DNA from: Planctomycetota bacterium
GTDB lineage: Bacteria; Planctomycetota; UBA1135; UBA2386
Length of the DNA: 5,418 nt
Direction: 5' to 3'
NCBI GenBank assembly: GCA_023433825.1
Contig: JAEYTU010000396.1
Span: 1 to 5,418 of the forward strand
Below the pieces are notes generated by a model that saw only the letters and a program-made list of their open reading frames with translations, made no database searches and was not told where the DNA came from. A program made the translations under genes and the position numbers. Positions 1 to 5,418 of this stretch are shown here, piece after piece. Within the stretch, counting starts at the first letter, position 1, and every line of letters begins with the position of its first letter.

Positions 1-110
1 GCCGTGCACAGCAGCGGTTCGTCGCCGGCCTCCTGGAATGCCTGCGCCAACACGACGGCCGGCAACAAGTGCCCGCCGGTGCCGCTGCTGACGAGGCATA
101 CGCGTCGCAT
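1..110 (-). CDS. murG: UDP-GlcNAc:lipid I N-acetylglucosaminyltransferase MurG, N-terminus only
   Basis: Peripheral membrane GT28-type glycosyltransferase that adds GlcNAc to lipid I to make lipid II on the cytoplasmic face. Only 36 codons are inside the window; the rest runs off the low-coordinate edge. The fragment starts MRRVCLVSSGTGGHLLPA, a beta strand followed by the glycine-rich loop, GTGGH at residues 10-14, and continues into VVLAQAFQEAG, matching the first helix of MurG. The usual loop reads GGTGGH; here the first glycine is Ser (SGTGGH). The ATG at 110 is the only start that places this motif at the expected distance from the N-terminus; a GGA at 114-116 is close and weak as a ribosome site. 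It is 30 bp downstream of the LysM gene stop, in the same operon. Another GT28 enzyme cannot be excluded from 36 residues, but the dcw context makes MurG by far the best call. Confidence 0.88.
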   Translation of the reverse strand, partial: MRRVCLVSSGTGGHLLPAVVLAQAFQEAGDEPLLCT

Positions 111-140
111 CGATCCGTTCGCCTGGCGCCGTGCGCCGGT
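111..140 (-). other. 30-bp spacer between the LysM gene and murG
   Basis: The longest non-coding stretch in the window. I see no inverted repeat, T-run or promoter-like hexamers in it, so murG is expected to be read through from upstream. Confidence 0.6.
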
Positions 141-890
141 TCAGGACTTGTCGGTCGTCGGCTTCGGCGCGCGCAGCTTCGGCAGGATCAGCTCCTGCTT
201 GATGCCGAGCGAACGGTCGTCACGGATGCTGTTGCGAACGCGGATCGCCTCGATGTAGCCGATGTCGCCGTACATCTTCTTCGCGATCTTCTCGAGCGTG
301 TCGTTCGGCTTGACGACGTAGGCGCCCTCGGCCGAGGCCGTCGGCTTGCGATCGCCCGCGACCGGTGCGCGCTCCGGTGCGCGTTCGGCGGCGACCTTCG
401 CGGCGCGTTCGGGAAGCTGCAGCTTGGCGCCGAGCTTCAACCGCTTCTCGTCGACGTCGGGGTTCGCCTTCTTGATGTCGGCGACGGCCGCGATGTCGCC
501 GTAGTAGTGGCGCGCGAGAGCTTCGATCGTGTCGCCGTCCTTGATCGTGTGCGTCCGCGCCAGCGCGACCGGCGTCGGCGTCGGAGGCTGTTGGCGCTCG
601 GATTCTGGCGTGGGCGTGGGAATCACGACGTCCGTGCCGCCCTCCGAATCGAAGAGGATCTTCGGGATCTTCGCGAGCGGATCCTCGGCCTCCGTGACCG
701 GCGGCAGCGGCTTGGCGTCGACTTCGCGTGCGCGTCGATCCTCGGCGCGACCGTCGATGTCGAGGACGACCGGTGCTCCCGCATTCCGCGCCTGCGCCAG
801 TGCGGGATCCTCGCCCCAGATCGCGACGCCGAGGATCAGGAAGATGACGAGACAGAGGACATAGAGTCCGTAGCGTTCGAGTTGGCCCAT
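141..890 (-). CDS. membrane-anchored protein with two LysM domains
   Basis: A 249-residue protein predicted to be tethered in the inner membrane and to bind peptidoglycan; no enzyme domain is visible. Order of parts: short N-terminus, one hydrophobic segment (about 8-25, rich in Leu, Val and Ile) acting as signal anchor, an acidic/proline linker containing two PTPTP stretches (91-95 and 103-107), LysM 1 (about 113-160, starting HTIKDGDTIEALA and ending LKLGAKLQLP), an Ala/Arg/Pro/Glu linker (161-188), and LysM 2 (about 190-237, starting YVVKPNDTLEKIA, with KMYGD, ending LILPKL). Both modules carry the xGDT/xNDT-L/I-x-x-I/L-A start and the YGD turn typical of LysM. With no cysteine after the hydrophobic segment in lipobox position it is probably not a lipoprotein. 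The ATG at 890 shares TGATG with the ftsW stop and has AGGGA upstream, so its translation is probably coupled to ftsW. A role in septal wall synthesis or remodelling is inference from position; I do not recognise a named gene. Confidence 0.9.
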   Translation of the reverse strand: MGQLERYGLYVLCLVIFLILGVAIWGEDPALAQARNAGAPVVLDIDGRAEDRRAREVDAKPLPPVTEAEDPLAKIPKILFDSEGGTDVVIPTPTPESERQQPPTPTPVALARTHTIKDGDTIEALARHYYGDIAAVADIKKANPDVDEKRLKLGAKLQLPERAAKVAAERAPERAPVAGDRKPTASAEGAYVVKPNDTLEKIAKKMYGDIGYIEAIRVRNSIRDDRSLGIKQELILPKLRAPKPTTDKS

Positions 891-2065
891 CAGAGATCCC
901 TACTGTTTCGAGAGCTTGGTGCGCGATGGCGTGATGCGAGTTCGTACCGCGTGGCGCCGCCCGAGCGATCGCTGCGCGCCGCGTTGCCGATGATGCCGAC
1001 GCCCGCCATGGCCATGGCGAGGCCGGTGCCGCCCGAACTGACGAACGGCAGGTCGATGCCCTTCGCCGGTCCGAGTCCCGTGACGACGAAGAGGTTGATC
1101 AGCGCTTGCAGACAGATCGCGAGCGTGAACCCGACGACGACCAAACGCCGGAACGGATCCTCGACGCGCAGCGCGAGCTTCATGCCGGCCCAGCCGAACG
1201 TCGTGTAGAGCGCCAGCACGACGAACGATCCGAGCAGTCCGAGTTCCTCGCCGAGCATCGCGAAGACGAAGTCGTTCTTCGGTTCGGGGACGAAGCCCAT
1301 CTTCATCCACCCGTTGCCGAGTCCGGTGCCGAGCCAGCCGCCCGAGCCGATCGCCGTGATCGAGTGCGCGACTTGGTCGGGGTGCTTGCCGGAGAAGAAC
1401 GCGGCGAGTCGCGTGCTGACGTGGTCGTGATGCAGCATCGACACGACGATCAGCACGACGCCGGGCACCGCGAGCAGCGCGAACCACCGGAACCGAACGC
1501 CGGCGACGAGCGCCAGCACGGCGACCAGCGTGACCGAGAACACGGCGTTGCCGACGTCGGGTTGCAGCAGCAGTGGCGCCGCGAGTGCCGCGGCGGCGCA
1601 CATGACCGGCAGGAACCCGGTGCGGAAGCGATGCACGGCCGCGCCGGCGTCGGCGAGCAATCGCGCCGCGACGATCAGCAGCAGGAACCGCGCCGGTTCG
1701 ACCGGCTGCAGCGAGAAGCTGCCGATCCGCAGCCAGCGCGATGCGCCCTTCGTGTCGCGTTCGAAGATCGCGACCCAGAAGCACAGCACGAGGAACGCGA
1801 CGAACGCCGGCAGCGCGATCCGCCGCAGCTTGTCGAGCGGCACCAGCGCGGCGATCAGGAACGCGAACAAGCCGACGAGCAGCTTGCCGGCCTGCGATTT
1901 CATCGCGAGCAACGGACCACCGTCGGTCACGCCTTGGATCGAAACCGCCATCGCCATGCCGAGACAGCACAGCGAGACGACGGCCGCCATCATCCAGTCG
2001 ACTTCCGACAGGAACGTCCGGCGACGACCAGTGGAGCGTTCGGCGTAGGACTCGGTCGCAGCCAT
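890..2065 (-). CDS. ftsW: SEDS-family peptidoglycan glycosyltransferase FtsW
   Basis: Integral membrane SEDS protein, expected to polymerise lipid II into septal glycan together with a class B penicillin-binding protein. The 391 residues have a short polar cytoplasmic N-terminus (1-22), then multiple hydrophobic helices, and a basic polar tail from about 363. SEDS landmarks are KGASRWLRIG (106-115), QPVEPAR (120-126), LLLQPDVGN (165-173), IGSGGWLGTGLG (239-250), FVPEPKNDFVF (258-268) containing the expected catalytic Asp265, GEELGLLGS (272-280), and PAKGIDLPFVSSGGTGL (333-349). Several sites differ from the common FtsW/RodA consensus: QPVEPAR for QPSEFAK and KND for HTD. FtsW rather than RodA is called from the dcw context. 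The ATG at 2065 overlaps the mraY stop and has AAGG at 2073-2076. The gene ends in TGATG, overlapping the LysM gene start. The same frame is open upstream to 2680 but that part is mraY antiframe. Confidence 0.94.
   Translation of the reverse strand: MAATESYAERSTGRRRTFLSEVDWMMAAVVSLCCLGMAMAVSIQGVTDGGPLLAMKSQAGKLLVGLFAFLIAALVPLDKLRRIALPAFVAFLVLCFWVAIFERDTKGASRWLRIGSFSLQPVEPARFLLLIVAARLLADAGAAVHRFRTGFLPVMCAAAALAAPLLLQPDVGNAVFSVTLVAVLALVAGVRFRWFALLAVPGVVLIVVSMLHHDHVSTRLAAFFSGKHPDQVAHSITAIGSGGWLGTGLGNGWMKMGFVPEPKNDFVFAMLGEELGLLGSFVVLALYTTFGWAGMKLALRVEDPFRRLVVVGFTLAICLQALINLFVVTGLGPAKGIDLPFVSSGGTGLAMAMAGVGIIGNAARSDRSGGATRYELASRHRAPSSRNSRDL
897..901 (-). promoter_or_regulatory. Shine-Dalgarno for the LysM gene
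   Basis: AGGGA on the minus strand, 6 nt before the ATG at 890, lying inside the ftsW 3' end. It is the clearest ribosome binding site in the window and fixes the LysM start. Confidence 0.6.
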
Positions 2066-3186
2066 CAGCGGACCTTGAACAGCGCGAGGCTGCTGAGCGC
2101 GAGCAGCCCGGCGACGATCCAGAAGCGCGCGACGATCCGCGTCTCCGGCATGCCGCCGAACTGGAAGTGGTGGTGCAGCGGCGCACAACGCAGCACGCGC
2201 TTCCCAGTCGTCTTGAACGACAGGACCTGCAGCATCACCGAGACCGCCTCTGCGACGAACACACCACCGACGACGACCAGGACCAGTTCGGTCCTGCTGA
2301 CCAGAGCCGCGTAGCCGAGCGCCCCTCCCAGGGCGAGGCTGCCGACGTCGCCCATGAAGACGAGCGCCGGCGCGGCGTTGTACCAGAGGAATGCGAGGCA
2401 TGCACCCGCCAAGGCGCCCATCAGAACGGTCAATTCCGCGCTGCCAGCGACGTGTCGGACGAGCAGGTACTCGGACAGACGTTCGTGTCCGACGAAGTAG
2501 CAGATGCCTGCGAACGCGATCGCCGCGAACACCGTGCAGCCGGTCGCGAGTCCATCCATTCCGTCGGTCAGGTTGACCGCGTTCGCCGTTCCGGTCAGCA
2601 CGACGATCGCGACGAGCACGAACGGGATCCCGACGAAGCCACTCAGATCGATGCCGACGTCCTTGAAGAACGGGAACCACAGCTTCGGACCGCCGTGCTC
2701 GCGTTCGAGTCCGGCGACGTGGACCAGCGCGACGGCGATCCCGACGGCGCCGATCGTCAACAGCGCCTGCTTCTCACGACTCGTCAGTCCCTTCCGTCCC
2801 TTGACCCGCAGTTTGATCCAGTCGTCGAGCAGTCCGACGCCGGCGAACCACGCGATCAGGACGAGTCCCCAGATCGAGAAGCGGTTGAACGTGTCGAACC
2901 GCATCCACAGGGCGCCGGACACGAGCAACGCCAAGACGATCAGGATCCCACCCATCGTCGGCGTGCCGCGCTTGCCGTGGTTCAACTCGGCGAGTCGCTG
3001 CGAGTCGGTCTTCTCGACCTTCTCGCCGATGCCGGCGCCCGACAGCCAGCGGATGACCGGCTTGCCGAACAGCAGTCCGATCAGGAACGCCGTCACGGCG
3101 GCGGCCGCGGCGCGGAACGACGTGTAGGCGACGAGTCCGGCACCGGGCATGCCGGCGAAGAACGTCTCGACGAGCCAGTACAGCAC
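2065..3186 (-). CDS. mraY: phospho-N-acetylmuramoyl-pentapeptide-transferase MraY
   Basis: Polytopic inner membrane enzyme that transfers phospho-MurNAc-pentapeptide from UDP to undecaprenyl phosphate, giving lipid I and UMP. The product is 373 residues, within the usual range for the family (about 320-370). Motifs are complete: GKRGTPTMGG (71-80), the metal-site aspartates in GLLDDWIK (118-125), NAVNLTDGMDGLA (202-214), WYNAAPALVFMGDVGS (268-283), FKTTGKRV (324-331) and the histidine motif APLHHHFQ (335-342), with hydrophobic helices between them. The GTG start at 3186 is preferred because it yields the family-typical MLYWL beginning just 2 bp after the murF stop; a GGA at 3193-3195 is only a weak Shine-Dalgarno. 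The same frame stays open far upstream, but that stretch is arginine-rich murF antiframe with no MraY similarity. The TGA stop shares one base with the ftsW start (TGATG). Consensus differences are minor, such as TDGMDG for the common TDGLDG. Confidence 0.97.
   Translation of the reverse strand: MLYWLVETFFAGMPGAGLVAYTSFRAAAAAVTAFLIGLLFGKPVIRWLSGAGIGEKVEKTDSQRLAELNHGKRGTPTMGGILIVLALLVSGALWMRFDTFNRFSIWGLVLIAWFAGVGLLDDWIKLRVKGRKGLTSREKQALLTIGAVGIAVALVHVAGLEREHGGPKLWFPFFKDVGIDLSGFVGIPFVLVAIVVLTGTANAVNLTDGMDGLATGCTVFAAIAFAGICYFVGHERLSEYLLVRHVAGSAELTVLMGALAGACLAFLWYNAAPALVFMGDVGSLALGGALGYAALVSRTELVLVVVGGVFVAEAVSVMLQVLSFKTTGKRVLRCAPLHHHFQFGGMPETRIVARFWIVAGLLALSSLALFKVR
2073..2076 (-). promoter_or_regulatory. 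Shine-Dalgarno for ftsW
   Basis: AAGG on the minus strand, 7 nt before the ftsW ATG and within the last codons of mraY. It supports the start at 2065 and reinitiation across the TGATG junction. Confidence 0.5.
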
Positions 3187-3188
3187 CG

Positions 3189-4634
3189 CTAGTCCGCGGC
3201 CCGCACGGCGGGCGACGCGGTGGGCGACGCGGTGGCAAGCATGCCGTCGACGACGCGCTCGAGGCGGACGCGACGGGAAGCCTTCAGCAGGACGCGATCG
3301 CCGGCGCGCACGTTCGCCCGCAGCCACGCCAGCGCCGCATCGACGTCGGCGACTGTGTGCACGGCGACGTCGCGTTCGGCGGAGCGGGCCCCGGCGGCGA
3401 GGGCGGAAGTGCCCGGCCCGACGGCCAGCAGAACGTCGACACCGGCTGCGGCGGCCGCGCGGCCGACGTCGTCGTGCAGGCGCTGCGCGTCGGCGCCGAG
3501 TTCGAGCATTTCGCCGGCGACGAAGATCCGCCGGCCGGTGCCGGGGTGCTCGGCCAGCGCCGCCAGCGCCGCCGCGGCCGAGCCGGGGTTCATGTTGTAG
3601 GTGTCGTCGAGCCACGTGACGCCGCCGCTCGTGTGCACCTGCAAGCGTCGCGGCGTCGGCGGCAGCGTCGCGAGCGCGGCCGCGCCGACGTCGAGCGGAA
3701 CGCCGAGCGCATGCGCGGCGGCCAGCGCGAGCGTCGCGTCGAGCACGTTGTGCCGCCCGAGCCGGGGCAGTCGGACCGTCGCACGCGCGCCGTCGGCGAC
3801 GCACTCGACGACGAAGGTCGTCGCCGCCGACTGCGGTGTGATCTCGCGCACGCGCCAGCCGGCCGCGTCGGCGTCGTGCAGCGTCACGAACTCGGCCGGC
3901 GCAGCGGTCCGCGCCGCCATCGCACGAACGCGCGCGTCGTCCCCGTTCAGGATCGCCCGTCCGTCGCGCGGCAGCGCTGCGACGAGCTCGCCCTTCTCGC
4001 TGGCGACGCCGGCCAAGCTGCCGAGCCCTTCGAGATGGCTGGCCGCGACCAACGTCACGACGGCGATGTCGGGCTGCGCGAGCGCCGTCAGCGTCGCGAT
4101 CTCGCCGGGCGCGTTCGTCCCGATCTCGACGACCGCAGCCGACGTCTGCTCGGTCAGCCGCAGCAGCGTCAGCGGCACGCCGAGATGGTTGTTGAACGAC
4201 TTCTCGGACGCGACGACGGCTCCGCGCGTGCGCAGGATCCAGTCGAGCATGTCCTTCGTCGTCGTCTTGCCGCACGAGCCGGTCACGGCGACGACCGGGA
4301 TCCGGCGTAGCACGCGCCGATGCGCCGCGGCCAACGCCGACAGCGCGGCGACGACGTCGGCGACCTGCACGACGAATGCGTTCGCCGGAGCTGCCGCCAG
4401 CACGTTCGGCGCGAGTGACCGTTCGACGACGACGCCGGCTGCGCCCGCCGCGAACGCGGCGCCGACGAAGTCGTGCCCGTCGACGCGGTCGCCGCGCAGT
4501 GCGAAGAACGCGTCGCCGGCACGGACGTCGCGGCTGTCGGTCGTCACGCGGTCGAAGGAGCCCCCCGAACGAATCACGACACCGGCGCAGACGTGGGCGA
4601 GCGTCGCCACGTCGAACACCGAGGCCGCGTTCAT
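3189..4634 (-). CDS. murF: UDP-N-acetylmuramoyl-tripeptide--D-alanyl-D-alanine ligase MurF
   Basis: Cytoplasmic Mur ligase that adds D-Ala-D-Ala to UDP-MurNAc-tripeptide, completing the soluble pentapeptide precursor used by MraY. The predicted protein is 481 residues, a little longer than the roughly 450 usual for the family. Visible motifs: TDSRDVRAGDAFFALRG in the N-terminal UDP-binding domain (32-48), ATP P-loop TGSCGKTTTK (118-127), FNNHLGVP (147-154), EIGTNAPGEI (170-179), SHLEGLGS (199-206), NGDD (230-233), GRHNVLDATLA (293-303), DDTYNMNPGS (343-352) and AGEMLELG (373-380). Near the end, KASR (451-454) stands where most relatives have KGSR. The start at 4634 is chosen because its ATG overlaps the murE stop (ATGA), a GGGG lies 6 nt upstream (4641-4644), and homology begins shortly after; an ATG at 4679 in the same frame would add 15 arginine-rich residues inside murE and is unlikely. 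The last residues are an Ala/Ser/Thr/Pro tail with a short tandem repeat. Confidence 0.96.
   Translation of the reverse strand: MNAASVFDVATLAHVCAGVVIRSGGSFDRVTTDSRDVRAGDAFFALRGDRVDGHDFVGAAFAAGAAGVVVERSLAPNVLAAAPANAFVVQVADVVAALSALAAAHRRVLRRIPVVAVTGSCGKTTTKDMLDWILRTRGAVVASEKSFNNHLGVPLTLLRLTEQTSAAVVEIGTNAPGEIATLTALAQPDIAVVTLVAASHLEGLGSLAGVASEKGELVAALPRDGRAILNGDDARVRAMAARTAAPAEFVTLHDADAAGWRVREITPQSAATTFVVECVADGARATVRLPRLGRHNVLDATLALAAAHALGVPLDVGAAALATLPPTPRRLQVHTSGGVTWLDDTYNMNPGSAAAALAALAEHPGTGRRIFVAGEMLELGADAQRLHDDVGRAAAAAGVDVLLAVGPGTSALAAGARSAERDVAVHTVADVDAALAWLRANVRAGDRVLLKASRRVRLERVVDGMLATASPTASPAVRAAD
3211..3234. repeat. 12-bp perfect tandem duplication in the murF 3' end
   Basis: The 12-mer GGCGACGCGGTG occurs twice back to back on the plus strand (3211-3222 and 3223-3234). 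It is in frame with murF and encodes a duplicated four-residue TASP unit near the C-terminus, after the last recognisable MurF motif. It looks like a slippage product in a disposable tail; no function is implied. Confidence 0.8.
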
Positions 4635-5418
4635 CGGTGACCCCACGGCGGTCCGCCGAAGCGACGTTCGAGCGCGCAACGCCCTTCGTGTGCGTCGTCG
4701 AACGGCACGATCCGATCGCCGAGGTCCTGATAGGTCTCGTGTCCCTTGCCGGCGAGCAACACCGTGTCGCCGGGCTCGGCCTTGCGCACGGCGAGTTCGA
4801 TCGCCTGCGCGCGATCGACGACGCGGAAGATCTCGGCCTTCGCGCCGACGAGGCCCTTCTGCATCTCGTCGAGGATCGCTTCGGGGTCCTCCGAGCGCGG
4901 GTTGTCGCTGGTCATGACGGCGATCGCGGCGTGGCGCGCGACGGCCTGAGTCATCAGCGGACGCTTCGTCCGATCGCGGTCGCCACCGCAGCCGAAGACG
5001 ACGATCAACCGGTTCGGCGCCGTCAGCCGCGCGAGCGCCGCGCAGACCTTCTCCAGCGCGTCCGGCGTGTGCGCGTAGTCGACGTAGACCGAGACGCCGC
5101 CGGCCGTGCCGGCGAGTTCGAGACGGCCGCGGACCGGACGAACGGCTTCGAGCGCCGACGTGACGGTCAATTCCGAGACGCCGAGCGCGAGCGACGCGGA
5201 TGCCGCGGCGAGCGCGTTCCGCACGTTGTGCTCGCCCGGCAACCGCAGCAGCAGGTCGACCTTGCCCTTCGGCATGACGAGCGTGAACCGCGACCCGGCG
5301 AGCGACGTGCGCAGCCCCTCGGCGCGAACTTCGGCGTCCTCGTCCAGACCGAACCGATGCACGTGGACACCGGCGCCGATCGCATCGGCCATGACGCTCG
5401 CACCCATGACGTCGGACG
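4631..5418 (-). CDS. murE: UDP-N-acetylmuramoyl-tripeptide synthetase MurE, meso-DAP type (5' end outside window)
   Basis: Cytoplasmic Mur ligase that uses ATP to add the third residue, here probably meso-diaminopimelate, to UDP-MurNAc-L-Ala-D-Glu. The visible 261 residues cover the end of the central ATPase domain and the whole C-terminal ligase domain; the UDP-binding N-terminus and P-loop lie beyond the window edge. Numbering visible residues, motifs in order are HNVRNALAA (63-71), GRLE (97-100), VDYAHTPDALE (112-122), GCGGDRDRTKRPLM (142-155), DNPRSEDP (171-178) and GKGHETYQ (223-230), ending in an FDDAHE stretch (239-244). DNPR with the Glu of KGHE is the known meso-DAP recognition signature; lysine-adding enzymes have other residues there. 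The reading frame is open through position 5416, so the Met at 5407 is internal and not the start. The TGA stop overlaps the murF ATG in an ATGA. Family assignment is firm; the DAP specificity is inferred from the motif. Confidence 0.97.
   Translation of the reverse strand, partial: SDVMGASVMADAIGAGVHVHRFGLDEDAEVRAEGLRTSLAGSRFTLVMPKGKVDLLLRLPGEHNVRNALAAASASLALGVSELTVTSALEAVRPVRGRLELAGTAGGVSVYVDYAHTPDALEKVCAALARLTAPNRLIVVFGCGGDRDRTKRPLMTQAVARHAAIAVMTSDNPRSEDPEAILDEMQKGLVGAKAEIFRVVDRAQAIELAVRKAEPGDTVLLAGKGHETYQDLGDRIVPFDDAHEGRCALERRFGGPPWGHR

Noticed and set aside
570..620. PTPTP-coding repeats in the LysM gene as a possible DNA repeat element
   Set aside because: Only two short copies inside a proline-rich linker; typical flexible-linker composition, not a mobile or regulatory repeat.
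2066..2680. Upstream extension of the ftsW frame to 2680
   Set aside because: It overlaps conserved mraY sequence and encodes low-complexity Arg/Gly-rich residues; the ATG at 2065 has a ribosome site and stop overlap.
1741..3192. Long plus-strand open frame (483 codons) across ftsW and mraY, and similar ones at 69-1208, 1106-2314, 3357-4310 and 3601-4917
   Set aside because: They lie antisense to genes with full motif support, their products are low-complexity Arg/Asp/Gln/Ala/Ser-rich with no recognisable domain, and long antisense frames are expected in GC-rich coding DNA.
3187..4275. Upstream extension of the mraY frame to an ATG at 4275, giving a 736-residue protein
   Set aside because: The extra part is arginine-rich antiframe of murF without similarity to anything; the GTG at 3186 gives the normal MraY N-terminus and length.
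4635..4679. Alternative murF start at 4679
   Set aside because: It would add 15 basic residues within the murE 3' end; the ATG at 4634 forms the ATGA overlap and matches the family N-terminus.
1..5418. Mobile elements, CRISPR arrays, tRNA or rRNA genes, internal terminators
   Set aside because: No spaced direct repeats, transposase or integrase motifs, tRNA-like folds or hairpin plus T-run were seen by eye; the window is almost wholly coding.

Overview
The window is a stretch of a division and cell wall (dcw) cluster from a strongly GC-rich, mDAP-type bacterium. All genes lie on the minus strand, so transcription runs from high to low coordinates. The order is murE (5' end missing) > murF > mraY > ftsW > a membrane-anchored double-LysM protein > murG (only the first 36 codons inside the window). 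Coding density is almost complete. No tRNA, rRNA, CRISPR array, insertion sequence, terminator or convincing internal promoter was seen, and the only non-coding stretches are 2 bp (murF/mraY) and 30 bp (LysM gene/murG).

The genes form one pathway. MurE adds meso-diaminopimelate to UDP-MurNAc-dipeptide (its DNPR motif supports mDAP rather than lysine). MurF adds D-Ala-D-Ala. MraY transfers the phospho-MurNAc-pentapeptide to undecaprenyl phosphate to make lipid I. MurG adds GlcNAc to make lipid II. FtsW, a SEDS protein, polymerises lipid II at the septum. The LysM protein is probably an anchored peptidoglycan-binding factor working with this machinery. Junctions are very tight: murE/murF share ATGA, mraY/ftsW and ftsW/LysM each share TGATG, and murF/mraY are 2 bp apart. 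This implies a single polycistronic mRNA with translational coupling.

Two things depart from the common order murE-murF-mraY-murD-ftsW-murG. There is no murD between mraY and ftsW, where the two genes overlap by one base. A LysM gene is inserted between ftsW and murG. There are also small departures from family consensus in FtsW, MurF and MurG. The lineage cannot be fixed from the sequence alone. High GC, mDAP chemistry and this layout fit several Gram-negative-type phyla (Planctomycetota, Myxococcota, Gemmatimonadota and similar), and this is only a guess. I saw no clear sign of a wholly new system; the LysM insertion and the missing murD are the best leads.
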